Shown in pieces: positions 1 to 8,267 of a stretch of 64,000 nt of DNA (positions within the stretch are counted from its first letter, which is position 1; every line of letters starts with the position of its first letter). The translations under genes were made by a program, and so were the position numbers. Below the pieces are notes generated by a model. It was not told the origin of the DNA, searched no databases, and saw only the letters and a program-made list of their open reading frames with translations. The stretch spans positions 372,001 to 436,000 of the forward strand of contig NZ_JALXXB010000001.1 in the NCBI RefSeq assembly GCF_025144225.1, read 5' to 3'. This stretch comes from Aestuariimicrobium sp. p3-SID1156. GTDB taxonomy: Bacteria > Actinomycetota > Actinomycetes > Propionibacteriales > Propionibacteriaceae.

Positions 1-1294
1 TTCCCGGGCGCACGTCGAGACGGCGGACCACATGGGCCTTGTACTGGTCCACTTCCCGCTGTAGGGCTGGGCGCGGCCCCACCAGGCTCATGTCCCCACG
101 GACCACGTTCCAGAGCTGTGGGAGCTCGTCGATCGAGTAGCGCCTGATGAAGCGACCCACCGTGGTCACGCGAGGGTCGTTCTTCATCTTGAAGAGCGGG
201 CCGGCACCGTCGTTCTCTGCCGGCAACGATTCCTGGACCTCATCGGCACCGACCACCATGGAACGGAATTTGAGGCAGTTGAAGGGCTGACCGCGACGAC
301 CCACTCGGGGCTGTCGGAACAGAATGGGGCCACCATCGCCCGCCTTCACGGCGATGGCAGTGAGCAGAAGGATCGGGCTCAGGAGCAGCAGAAGCACAAC
401 GGATGCGGAGAGGTCGAACACACGCTTGAGGCCGCGTCCTGCCCGCTCAGCCTGTGGCTTGGCGATGCGGAGCAGCGGTACGCCCGCAACAGCGTGGAGG
501 TTGACGCGTTCCGAGGCGATCTCAGTCAGTGACGGAATGACGATGAGCTGGGCGTCTTCCTGCTCGAGCTCACGGGCCAGCTGGTTGAAGTGATGGGGGC
601 GTCGAAAGGAGCCTTCGGTGAAGACGACGGCGTCCACCCTGGACTGCCGTGTGGCGAGCACGACATCGTCCGGAGTGCCCATCACCGGAACGTCGAAAGC
701 CCCCTCGTCACGGTCATAGGTCAGGGCGCCGACCAAGTCATATCCCACCCAGCGCTCGCGCCTCATCACCCGGTTCAGTTCGTTGACATGGACGCGGTCA
801 CCCACGATGAGCATCGGCACGCGGAGGTACCCATGGCGACGCATCCAGTGAAGGGTCTTGCGCACCAGATAGCGGGTCCCCACCAGTGCCGGGATCCCCA
901 CGACGAAGAAGAGAAAATAGAAGGCTCGCGAGAGCGGATATTGGAACAGATAGGCGCTGGCTGCCAGGAGCCCCGCAGTCATCAGTGAACCGCGAACAAC
1001 GGCTCGATACTCCGTGGTTCCGGCTCCAACATGCTGGTGACGATAGCCGCCCGCGAGATGGATCATGAACAGCCAGCCGACCACGATGGCCGCCACCAGA
1101 GGGTTGACCAGCGCAGCCACATCCGGGGCCCCACCGAGGATGGGCATTCGGGTGCGGAGCTGAATTGCCACCTGCGACGTGAGAATGATCACCCACGTGT
1201 CATTGACCACAAGTGCACTGACAATCAGTGAACGTCTCCAAGGGGAACTGAGATGCTTGACCGTTGCCAGCCCGCGTACATCGGACGCCGTCAA
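1..1294 (-). CDS. Polyprenyl-phosphate sugar transferase (EPS/capsule initiating enzyme), 3' end cut by window edge
   Basis: Membrane enzyme that moves the first sugar phosphate from a nucleotide sugar onto undecaprenyl phosphate, starting repeat-unit synthesis. Reading the minus strand from 1294 gives an uninterrupted frame of about 431 codons running off position 1. The N-terminal half shows several hydrophobic segments and a nucleotide-binding-like middle ([11 protein letters not shown]), then another membrane segment, then the catalytic bacterial sugar transferase domain with the motifs DELPQLWNV and SLVGPRP near the edge. Only the last few dozen residues should be missing. The start is TTG at 1294, chosen because GAGGAGG lies six bases upstream. 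It is divergent from the Wzz/BY-kinase gene at 1428. The substrate sugar cannot be told from sequence. Confidence 0.9.
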   Translation of the reverse strand, partial: MTASDVRGLATVKHLSSPWRRSLIVSALVVNDTWVIILTSQVAIQLRTRMPILGGAPDVAALVNPLVAAIVVGWLFMIHLAGGYRHQHVGAGTTEYRAVVRGSLMTAGLLAASAYLFQYPLSRAFYFLFFVVGIPALVGTRYLVRKTLHWMRRHGYLRVPMLIVGDRVHVNELNRVMRRERWVGYDLVGALTYDRDEGAFDVPVMGTPDDVVLATRQSRVDAVVFTEGSFRRPHHFNQLARELEQEDAQLIVIPSLTEIASERVNLHAVAGVPLLRIAKPQAERAGRGLKRVFDLSASVVLLLLLSPILLLTAIAVKAGDGGPILFRQPRVGRRGQPFNCLKFRSMVVGADEVQESLPAENDGAGPLFKMKNDPRVTTVGRFIRRYSIDELPQLWNVVRGDMSLVGPRPALQREVDQYKAHVVRRLDVRPG

Positions 1295-1427
1295 CAGATG
1301 CCTCCTCGACCAGCAGCGTCCCCCTTCAGTGACACTGTCTCCAAGCCATTATGGCATCATGGCGGATGATCCGTTTGGGTCCGAAGTGCTGCCGTTCATT
1401 GGCTGGAAATAGCTGGAGGAATCCTTC
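1295..1427. promoter_or_regulatory. Divergent intergenic region between sugar transferase and first Wzz/BY-kinase gene
   Basis: This 133-bp gap must hold the promoters of both divergent genes. Shine-Dalgarno sequences are clear on both sides: GAGGAGG before the TTG at 1294 and GGAGGA before the ATG at 1428. A CATAAT hexamer (minus strand, near 1350-1355) is a possible -10 for the sugar transferase. No convincing -35 was found, so the promoter positions remain guesses. Confidence 0.35.
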
Positions 1428-2990
1428 ATGACCCTGCTTGACCTCGTCCGGTTACTCAGGAAGAACGCGTTGGTCCTGTTGATCGGTGGGCTCCTGGGTG
1501 GTGGTCTCGCGGCGGCGTGGACGTTGACCAGACCCACCGTCTTCCGAGCACAGGCGGTCGGTCTGGTGGTGGCCGGAGACTCCATGTCGGTGGCGAACGC
1601 AGCGCAGAGCGACCTCACGGCACAGGCAAGGGCGGGCGTGTATTCCAGCCTCATCACCACCCGCGCCGTGGCGGTGCGCGTCAATCAGGAGATGAAGACC
1701 GTGGGCGTCGCGCCAGGTAGTTACACGGCCTCTGTGCGGCCCGGCACGGGGTTCATCCAGATCTCTGCGGCCGCGCCCTCGGCTCGCTCAGCACAGGCGA
1801 CAGCTGACGCAGCCTTGAAGGCGCTGACAGCAGAGGCACTCCGGATGGAAACCTACGCCCAGGCGGAGCAGCGGGGAGCAGCTGCCAAGGATTTGTCGAA
1901 GCTGACGAGCATCCACATCCTCCCCTATGAGCAGGCTCTGGCGCCCGCAGCGCCAGAGCGCCCCGACCTCATCCGCAATCTGATTCTTGGGTTTCTCGCG
2001 GGGCTCTTGCTCGGTCTGACCTACGCGTTGGTCAAGCGTCAGCTCGACGTGAGGGTGCGCACGAAGAAGGATGTCGAGGAACTGACCGGGAGGCCAGTAC
2101 TGGGGCTCATTCCTGACTCCAAGGACTTCCGTAAGCAGCGTCAGGGGAAGGGTGTGATGGAAGTGGGCGGGGTTGCCGGCGAGGCGCTGCGGAAGCTTCG
2201 CACGAACCTGCGCTTCGTCCACGTCGACAACCCGCTCACCAGCATCGTCGTGTCCAGCGCCAATCCGGGCGAAGGCAAGTCCACGGTGGCCTCCAACATC
2301 GCTCGACTGCTGGCGCTTTCTGGGCAGCAAGTCACTGTTGTCGACTGCGATCTTCGGCGCCCCACGCAATCAACGATCTTCGGGGTGGACCCAGGGATCG
2401 GCCTTTCCCAGGTGCTGGTAGGCGATGTGAACCTGGAGGACGCGGTCGTCGAGACCGGGGTTTCTGGCCTTCGCCTCCTTCCCGCGGGTCGGATCCCGCC
2501 CAATCCCAGCGAGCTCCTCGGGTCCCAACGAATGGTTGACCTGCTCGAGGAGTTGCGCCGGACACAGATGGTGATCATTGACGCACCACCGATGCTGGCG
2601 GTCACGGACGCCTCTGTCCTGTCGGCGGTGACTGACGGAGTGCTCTTGGTGGCCGTGGGTGGTAGGACTGAGCGGGAACATGTCAGGGTCTGTGCTGAGC
2701 AACTCGGGATGGTTGGCGGAGCGCTCTTGGGGACTGTGCTGAACCGCCTCACGCGCGGTAGCTTCGGTGACGCGAGCTATGGCTACGGCTATGGGTACGG
2801 AAAGGGTTACGGCACGAAGGGTGGGTATTACGCTGCTGCAGCACCCGAGATCGGCATGGTGATCCCAGCTGCCATCGCTCAGCGGCCGTCAGGACGCACG
2901 GATCTTGCGGTCGATGACGAGCCGAGCGGCGGGTTTACCAGAGTGGCCGCACGGATGTCCCCTCGCGATGCTGACGGGCGCAGGCAGTGA
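1428..2990 (+). CDS. Wzz-type polysaccharide co-polymerase fused to bacterial tyrosine kinase (first copy)
   Basis: Controls polysaccharide chain length and export at the membrane, with an autophosphorylating cytoplasmic BY-kinase domain in the same 520-residue chain. Membrane segments lie at about residues 12-33 and 182-203, flanking a short extracytoplasmic Wzz part. The kinase follows with Walker A NPGEGKST (about 279-286), Walker A' VVDCDLRRP and Walker B VIIDAPP. A tyrosine-rich cluster, YGYGYGYGKGYG, near residue 450 is the likely autophosphorylation site. In Firmicutes these halves are usually split into two proteins; the fused form is usual in actinobacteria and proteobacteria. The start has GGAGGA nine bases upstream. 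The stop overlaps the next gene by four bases. A paralogue lies at 19725. Confidence 0.93.
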   Translation: MTLLDLVRLLRKNALVLLIGGLLGGGLAAAWTLTRPTVFRAQAVGLVVAGDSMSVANAAQSDLTAQARAGVYSSLITTRAVAVRVNQEMKTVGVAPGSYTASVRPGTGFIQISAAAPSARSAQATADAALKALTAEALRMETYAQAEQRGAAAKDLSKLTSIHILPYEQALAPAAPERPDLIRNLILGFLAGLLLGLTYALVKRQLDVRVRTKKDVEELTGRPVLGLIPDSKDFRKQRQGKGVMEVGGVAGEALRKLRTNLRFVHVDNPLTSIVVSSANPGEGKSTVASNIARLLALSGQQVTVVDCDLRRPTQSTIFGVDPGIGLSQVLVGDVNLEDAVVETGVSGLRLLPAGRIPPNPSELLGSQRMVDLLEELRRTQMVIIDAPPMLAVTDASVLSAVTDGVLLVAVGGRTEREHVRVCAEQLGMVGGALLGTVLNRLTRGSFGDASYGYGYGYGKGYGTKGGYYAAAAPEIGMVIPAAIAQRPSGRTDLAVDDEPSGGFTRVAARMSPRDADGRRQ

Positions 2991-4207
2991 GTTCCTCCGG
3001 CGTGGGCAATCCCACGCGTGTGGGGAGGCCGTCAGATGTCGACGGACAGCCGATGACCCGCGCGCTGGCCAGTCTGGTCGCGATGGACTTCCTGCTGGGA
3101 TTGGCTCTCACGTGGGATCGCTACCCACTGCCGGGGGTCAACCAACCGACAGGCATCCTCGTCATGGCCCTGGTGATCGCCCTGGGGGTCACCCGACGAC
3201 CGACGCGACGCGTCGCGGGCCTTGGGAGCATCGCCCTGGTGTACTCATTCATGGTGGCGTGGGCCATTGCTGTATCGGCGCTCAACGGGTTCCCATGGCA
3301 GATTCGCGCCACGAAGATGATGATCCTGCTTGCGTTCGGAGCAACGATCGCAGTGGGCCGGATCCATGCCCAGTCCCTGATCACCGGCTATCTGGTGGGG
3401 GCGCTCCTGAATGCTGGCTTGTTCTATGCTGGGTTTGCCCCGAACAATTACCCGCCCTACCTGACAGGTTTCATGACGGACAAGAATGTCGCAGGCCTGG
3501 TGTATGCGGTTCTGCTGATCGTGGGGCTGGTTCTTTTCACCCGCCGTCGCGGGCAGCTCATGCATGTCGCCGTATTCGCAGTTCTGCTCTTCCTGACGGG
3601 TTCGCGTACATCCATGGCGGCAGCAGCCGTCGCTCTTCTCTGGGTAGCTGTTCGAAACAAGTTCAGCGTGGTTCCGCGCCTGGTGCTGGCTGGCGGGATC
3701 ATCTGGTTCCTTCAGTTCGTCGAAGCCCGCTTTGCTCGAATCGGGGTCTTCGCCAACCGGGAGGGCACAGATTGGTTCAGGGAGCAGGTGGATCTCGCCA
3801 CGGAGGCAAAGTTGGCGCGATCCCCGTGGTGGGGGGATGGCCTCGGCACGGCATGGGTCGACGTGGGCAGCGCCGACTTCATGTTCTTCCACAACTCCTA
3901 TTCCGCCCTTCGCATCGAAGGAGGATGGGTCATGGTCGCCATCATGCTCTATCTCGTTGCGTACAAGGGGATGGGGCTGCTGTCCACTGCGCAGGTGCCG
4001 CGCAACCTCGCCCTTGTGGAGGGGGGTCTGCTGGTTCTCCTGGTGACGGCCTCCCGACTCGGAGAAGTGTTCTTCACGACACCAGCTCTCCTCCTCCTCG
4101 GCCTTGCCTGGGGCTGGAGATTCGGCGTGGAGGAGGTATCCGACACCAAGCCTTCACTGTCCGAACAGCGTGTCGACTTCTCGTCCCAGGGCTTCAGCAA
4201 AGCGTGA
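2987..4207 (+). CDS. O-antigen ligase/Wzy-like polysaccharide polymerase, multi-pass membrane protein
   Basis: A 406-residue protein with about ten hydrophobic segments, consistent with a Wzy polymerase or WaaL-type ligase that joins lipid-linked repeat units outside the membrane. The C-terminal half has the family-like pattern of a large loop (the stretch around WWGDGLGTAW and FFHNSYSALRIEGG, with a conserved His) between membrane segments, as in O-antigen ligase proteins. It starts with GTG overlapping the stop of the Wzz/BY-kinase gene (GTGA), so the two are probably translated together; an ATG at 3054 is an alternative start. The 3' end overlaps the convergent glycosyltransferase gene by 54 bases. 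Ligase and polymerase cannot be separated by sequence alone; the operon context favours polymerase. Confidence 0.8.
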   Translation: MSSSGVGNPTRVGRPSDVDGQPMTRALASLVAMDFLLGLALTWDRYPLPGVNQPTGILVMALVIALGVTRRPTRRVAGLGSIALVYSFMVAWAIAVSALNGFPWQIRATKMMILLAFGATIAVGRIHAQSLITGYLVGALLNAGLFYAGFAPNNYPPYLTGFMTDKNVAGLVYAVLLIVGLVLFTRRRGQLMHVAVFAVLLFLTGSRTSMAAAAVALLWVAVRNKFSVVPRLVLAGGIIWFLQFVEARFARIGVFANREGTDWFREQVDLATEAKLARSPWWGDGLGTAWVDVGSADFMFFHNSYSALRIEGGWVMVAIMLYLVAYKGMGLLSTAQVPRNLALVEGGLLVLLVTASRLGEVFFTTPALLLLGLAWGWRFGVEEVSDTKPSLSEQRVDFSSQGFSKA

Positions 4208-5269
4208 TTCGCTGAAACCCTGTGCGTGGAGCTCGATGCTCGCGGGGTCCCATTCCCTACCCCGACTCTCTCGCACCGCTGTGGCGATTGCCTCAGGAGT
4301 GGGGTCTGCGAAGAACAGCCCAGAGATACCCTCTTTCACCGTGTCCAGATAGCCCCCAGCTCCGAGGGCGATCGTGGGGACGCCAAAGGCTGCGGCTTCC
4401 AGTGGGGTCAGCCCGTAGTCCTCGAAACTTGGAGCGACCAAGGCGGATGCGTGCTGGTAGACCCAGGAGAGTTCAGCGTCGCTGATTCCTTGGAGCATTC
4501 GGGCGTTCGTCGGCAGCTGGCGCCGAAGTTCGGCTTCCAGGGGGCCTTTGCCAACAACCACCAGCCGTTCGGTGGGTAGCTCGCGGAAGGCATCCAGGAC
4601 GTGCGAGACATTCTTGTAGGGAAGAAGTCTGGAGACGACCAGGAAGTACCCGGGGCCCCAGTCAGACAGCGCAGTCGGCCGAACACCTTCCGCCGCGGAG
4701 GTGAGGGCTGGCGGCGCTGGCACGACCTGTGCCTCGATTCCGTAAACGTGTCGAATGCGTTGACGAATGACTGTGGAGTTGGCCAGATACTTGTCGGCGC
4801 TGGCTGCAGCCTGCTGGTCCCAGCGGATGAGCGCCGGACGAATGGCAGCCAGTGCCCACCCGATGGGAGACCGCCAGGTGGGCTTCCCCAAGTACTCGTC
4901 GGCGAGGTACAGGAACCGGGCAGGGGAATGGCAATAGACGAGCTTCTTTCCATTTGTTGAGAAGCCGTGGGCATACCCAGTGGTGGAGACCAGGAGAACA
5001 TCGGCATCGATGGTTGGGGTGCGGTCAATGCCCCAGGGATAGAGGGGCAGACCGAGCCGGTGATCGCGTTGAAGCAAACGGATCCGCGAGAGTGTCTCAG
5101 AGGTGAAGATCTTCGCCTCCGCGAACTCCGGAAAGGTGGTTTCCGGGGTGTAGATCGTCGTGTAGATGGGTGCCTCTGGGAAGGCCCGATGCATGGCCAG
5201 GACTACGCGCTCGGCTCCCCCCCGCTGGGTGAGGTAATCATGCGCAATGGCGATCCTTGGTCGGGGCAT
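4154..5269 (-). CDS. GT4-family glycosyltransferase
   Basis: Predicted retaining GT-B glycosyltransferase of about 371 residues, acting on the lipid-linked polysaccharide intermediate at the cytoplasmic face. It opens with the usual first strand and glycine turn (RIAIAHDYLTQRGGAERVV). In the C-terminal nucleotide-binding half, PSFEDYGLTPLEAAAFGVP carries the E-x7-E type motif that contacts the sugar nucleotide. The ATG at 5269 overlaps the upstream stop (TGATG), so it is the last gene of a tightly coupled six-gene minus-strand operon; a TTG one codon upstream is a poorer choice. Its 3' end overlaps the convergent Wzy-like gene by 54 bases. Donor and acceptor are unknown. Confidence 0.9.
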   Translation of the reverse strand: MPRPRIAIAHDYLTQRGGAERVVLAMHRAFPEAPIYTTIYTPETTFPEFAEAKIFTSETLSRIRLLQRDHRLGLPLYPWGIDRTPTIDADVLLVSTTGYAHGFSTNGKKLVYCHSPARFLYLADEYLGKPTWRSPIGWALAAIRPALIRWDQQAAASADKYLANSTVIRQRIRHVYGIEAQVVPAPPALTSAAEGVRPTALSDWGPGYFLVVSRLLPYKNVSHVLDAFRELPTERLVVVGKGPLEAELRRQLPTNARMLQGISDAELSWVYQHASALVAPSFEDYGLTPLEAAAFGVPTIALGAGGYLDTVKEGISGLFFADPTPEAIATAVRESRGREWDPASIELHAQGFSESRFAEALGREVDTLFGQ

Positions 5270-6198
5270 CAAAAGTCAGCCCGCGTCTCGTGTGGGCGCT
5301 GATAACCGCTGACAGCCGCGCTCTCGACCAGAAGCGCGACAAGCTTGTGGCCAACGTAGGTGGGCAGTATGGGCGCAAAGAATTGTACCGTTGCGGACGC
5401 CGCGCGAAGACGACCTCGGTCGAGGTGTGCGGCACTGAACGATACTACTTGGTTCCAGATTCCCCTTCGGCCAGCCTGGGGCGACAGGATGGCTGACCCA
5501 TGCACTTCTTCAAATGTTCTTCGCGCCGCTCCGGAGTGAAATGCTCGCTTCACTCGCGACCAGACATCCGCCGCTGCTCCGGTATGCAAAACCTCTGCTC
5601 CTCTGACCAAGCGAATCGTCACCCCTTCGCGCGCCAGCCGGTAACCCCAGTCGACGTCCTCCCAGCCATAGGTGCGATAGGAGGCGTCATATGGCCCGAC
5701 CTTGCTCCACAGGTCGCGGGTGGTGGAGACGTTCCCTCCCCACAGGCGCCAGAGCTCCGAGGAGGGTGTTTCATATGCGCCCGATTGGAACCGCCGGTCT
5801 GCTTCTCTCCCGTAGATCCGTGCGTAGGCGTTGTCCGGCAGAACGTTGAGGCACAGACCGATGGATCCGCCGGGCTCCGCTGCATGGCTCATCTTGTGCT
5901 GACGCACATAGTCGGGCTGTGGCACCAGATCGTCATCACAACGGATCAAGACATCCCCCCTGGCCTCCGCGAAGCCGGTGTTCAAGGCAGCGACGCGGCC
6001 GCGGTTCTCGGGAAACACGATGCTGCGAACGGCGAGGTGGGAGTATTTGGCCACCACGCTGGCCGAGTCGTCGATGTCACCGTCGATGACGACAATCGCT
6101 TCCCACTCGGGGTCGTCCTGGGCGGCGAGAGCCGACAGCAAGGCAGGGAGTCGAGCGGCTCCCCCACGGCTCGGTACGACGATGCTTGCGAGCGCCAT
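5269..6198 (-). CDS. GT2-family glycosyltransferase
   Basis: Predicted inverting GT-A glycosyltransferase, 309 residues. The N terminus has the GT2 fold start ASIVVPSRGGAARLPALL, followed by VVIDGDIDDS and the metal-binding CDDDL (about residue 90), the DXD equivalent. Further on, SYRTYGWEDVDWGYRLA holds the catalytic ED pair of GT2 enzymes with a galactosyltransferase-like C-terminal motif. Both junctions are one-base TGATG overlaps: the start at 6198 shares a base with the upstream stop, and the stop shares a base with the next start. This makes it the fifth gene in the coupled operon. Substrate is unknown. Confidence 0.9.
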   Translation of the reverse strand: MALASIVVPSRGGAARLPALLSALAAQDDPEWEAIVVIDGDIDDSASVVAKYSHLAVRSIVFPENRGRVAALNTGFAEARGDVLIRCDDDLVPQPDYVRQHKMSHAAEPGGSIGLCLNVLPDNAYARIYGREADRRFQSGAYETPSSELWRLWGGNVSTTRDLWSKVGPYDASYRTYGWEDVDWGYRLAREGVTIRLVRGAEVLHTGAAADVWSRVKRAFHSGAARRTFEEVHGSAILSPQAGRRGIWNQVVSFSAAHLDRGRLRAASATVQFFAPILPTYVGHKLVALLVESAAVSGYQRPHETRADF

Positions 6199-7226
6199 CA
6201 GATCTCCCTACTCAGCGCGGACATGAGCTTTGCGATCCTTCGTGCTCCACCTTCGGGGGAGTAGTGCTCCCTCCATCTGGCAAGGGATCGGGCCCTCAGA
6301 TCCGGAGCACCGGGATCCGTCGCCGCGCGCACGATCACGTCCGCCAGTTCATCGGGCCGGCCAGCTCGGGCCACCCACGGGTACTCGGCTCCAGCGACCT
6401 CGGGAAGAGCCCCGGCGTCGGAGATCACGAAGGGTACTTCGGCGGCCATGGCTTCTGCGACCACGAGCCCGAAGGACTCCGGCGCGATGGACGGTACGAC
6501 CAGCAGATCCACCGAGTTGAAGAAGTCCTCGCGGTTCACCCAACCCGGACGATCCACCAGGTGCCTTACCGGCGCCAGCGCCATTTCGACCTCGTGCTCG
6601 GCCTTGGGAGATACGAAGCGTGGCTCCCCTGCGAGTAGGAGCCGGTACATTTCTGGATGCCGCTGTTCGATTAGGGTGAGCGCTTGCGCCAGGGCGACCA
6701 CGCCCTTGTCCACCGAGGGACGCCCCAGGAATCCAAGCACGAACGGTTCTCCCGGCTGCCGAGTCCGCTGTGAGGAGGGCAGCGGTTCGGTCCAGTTCTC
6801 CAGTGCGGTGCTGCCCGGGACCTTGCCACTCAGGCTGTGTGATGGCACCAACACTCGCCGCGCCCTCCACGAGGCCAGGCGTGCGGCGAACACCTGTGAC
6901 CCGTGTGGTTCCTGATGCAGGTGTACGATGCGATTGCCGTGCCCAGCAGTGGCCAGCGCAGGACGCAAGCCGTTACACCACAGCAACCCGTGGCGTTGCC
7001 TGCTGTCCCAGCGTCGCAAACCCCGAAGGTAGTCGACGGTACCCCGTCCGTGGATGGTGGTAGCCGGAAGGCCCTCGCTCATTGCCGCCCGAGCCACCTC
7101 GTCGGGTTCCGCTGGGGTGACAACTGAGACCTCGTGCCCGCCCTCACGCAGGGCACGCGCGATTGCCAGCAGCATGACCTCGCCGCCGCCGATCTCGCCA
7201 TGGTTGGCAGCCAGGGTGACCTTCAT
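6198..7226 (-). CDS. GT4-family glycosyltransferase
   Basis: Predicted GT-B glycosyltransferase of 342 residues. The N terminus has the glycine-rich acceptor-side loop (NHGEIGGGEVMLLAIARAL), and the C-terminal domain has PESFGLVVAEAMAAEVPFV with the glutamate pair typical of GT4. The ATG at 7226 gives an ATGA overlap with the upstream stop and is preferred over a GTG two codons earlier. It is the fourth gene in the minus-strand operon that begins with the CMP-sugar synthetase at 11215. The protein is short for GT4 but has both Rossmann-like halves. Donor sugar cannot be predicted. Confidence 0.9.
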   Translation of the reverse strand: MKVTLAANHGEIGGGEVMLLAIARALREGGHEVSVVTPAEPDEVARAAMSEGLPATTIHGRGTVDYLRGLRRWDSRQRHGLLWCNGLRPALATAGHGNRIVHLHQEPHGSQVFAARLASWRARRVLVPSHSLSGKVPGSTALENWTEPLPSSQRTRQPGEPFVLGFLGRPSVDKGVVALAQALTLIEQRHPEMYRLLLAGEPRFVSPKAEHEVEMALAPVRHLVDRPGWVNREDFFNSVDLLVVPSIAPESFGLVVAEAMAAEVPFVISDAGALPEVAGAEYPWVARAGRPDELADVIVRAATDPGAPDLRARSLARWREHYSPEGGARRIAKLMSALSREI

Positions 7227-8266
7227 CGCCACACCTGCTCGTAGACGTCCACGATCCCTCGCTTCATCCCCGCGACGGTCGGCCAGTTCTCAGGCAAGGA
7301 GGGGCGCCGCCAGAGGTCCTTAGCCTGATTCATCATCAGGTTCGACACCCGCGTGGGGTCCCGGGCTTCCGTGAGGCAGTCCCGAGCGAGAAACTCCGGA
7401 TTTCCACCGACCGGTGTGGCCACCACGCCGAGCCCGTGCGCAGCTGCGTCCAGCAGCGTGTAGGAGGCGTTCTCCCACGCGGAGAGCTGTACCACCACGT
7501 CGTGCGATGCGAGAGCCTCGCTAGCGCAGACATGTCCGGGGAAGGTCACATTCTGCAGGCGGGCCGAGGCTGCCTGCTGCTCCAGGGGTTCCCGCAGGGG
7601 CCCGTCGCCAGCGATTGTGAGGCTTATCTGGGGAAGTGACGCCTGGACGTGTCCGAAGGCTTCCAGGACGAGATGGATGTTCTTCTCATGAGACAGCCTC
7701 GACAGGGAAAGGAACCGCGTCCCGGGTTCGCCCTTGCGCTCGACTGGGCGGTCGATGCCATTGGGGATCAGCACCACTCGGGCGCGTGGGCGCCACGTGG
7801 ACTGGACCAGTTCACACGTCGACCGGCTCACTCCGATGATGGCGTCCGTTCGCTGGCACCGGGCCCAGTGCAGGGCGCGTTTGAGGGTGGCCTTGACTGC
7901 ATTGGCGTTGTAGAGGGTCCGATCCGCTGCGATTCCATGCTCTGTGGAGACCAGCTTGGTTGGGAGACCGGCGCTGGCCGCTGCAGACAGGAGATCCGCG
8001 CGGGCGAGGTGGGAGTGCACCACCTGCGGCTTCACCTTGTTGATGGCTGCCCTGAGCCGCCGCACCGCCGTCCAGGTGCTGACGCCTTCCCCCATCTCGG
8101 TGGGCAGGACCGCTACACCCCGGTCGTGGAGCGCGTCCAACAGGGCCCCCTCGGGTGCCGCCACGACGACGTCCCAGCCCGGAAGCCCGCCTGTGGTGGC
8201 ATCCAGCACGTGCCTGGCCACCCCAGCCAGGTTACTGACCGGCGTGACCCACAGGGCGGTGCTCAT
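7223..8266 (-). CDS. GT4-family glycosyltransferase
   Basis: Predicted GT-B glycosyltransferase of 347 residues. The start is the ATG at 8266 (MSTALWVTPVSNLAGVARHV), one base after the stop of the NeuB-like gene; a longer in-frame extension upstream would run into that gene and has no ribosome site. The second domain carries RFLSLSRLSHEKNIHLVLEAF and the donor-binding stretch ENASYTLLDAAAHGLGVVA. In the latter the second acidic residue of the usual E-x7-E is Asp, which is tolerated in the family. It sits immediately after the nonulosonate genes, so it is one candidate to use their product, though GT4 enzymes normally use NDP-sugars rather than CMP-sugars. Confidence 0.88.
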   Translation of the reverse strand: MSTALWVTPVSNLAGVARHVLDATTGGLPGWDVVVAAPEGALLDALHDRGVAVLPTEMGEGVSTWTAVRRLRAAINKVKPQVVHSHLARADLLSAAASAGLPTKLVSTEHGIAADRTLYNANAVKATLKRALHWARCQRTDAIIGVSRSTCELVQSTWRPRARVVLIPNGIDRPVERKGEPGTRFLSLSRLSHEKNIHLVLEAFGHVQASLPQISLTIAGDGPLREPLEQQAASARLQNVTFPGHVCASEALASHDVVVQLSAWENASYTLLDAAAHGLGVVATPVGGNPEFLARDCLTEARDPTRVSNLMMNQAKDLWRRPSLPENWPTVAGMKRGIVDVYEQVWR

Positions 8267-8267
8267 G

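Noticed and set aside
1362-1412. 17-codon frame (MADDPFGSEVLPFIGWK) before the first Wzz/BY-kinase gene
   Set aside because: No ribosome-binding site precedes it and it has no Trp/regulatory run or attenuator hairpin, so a leader peptide is not supported.
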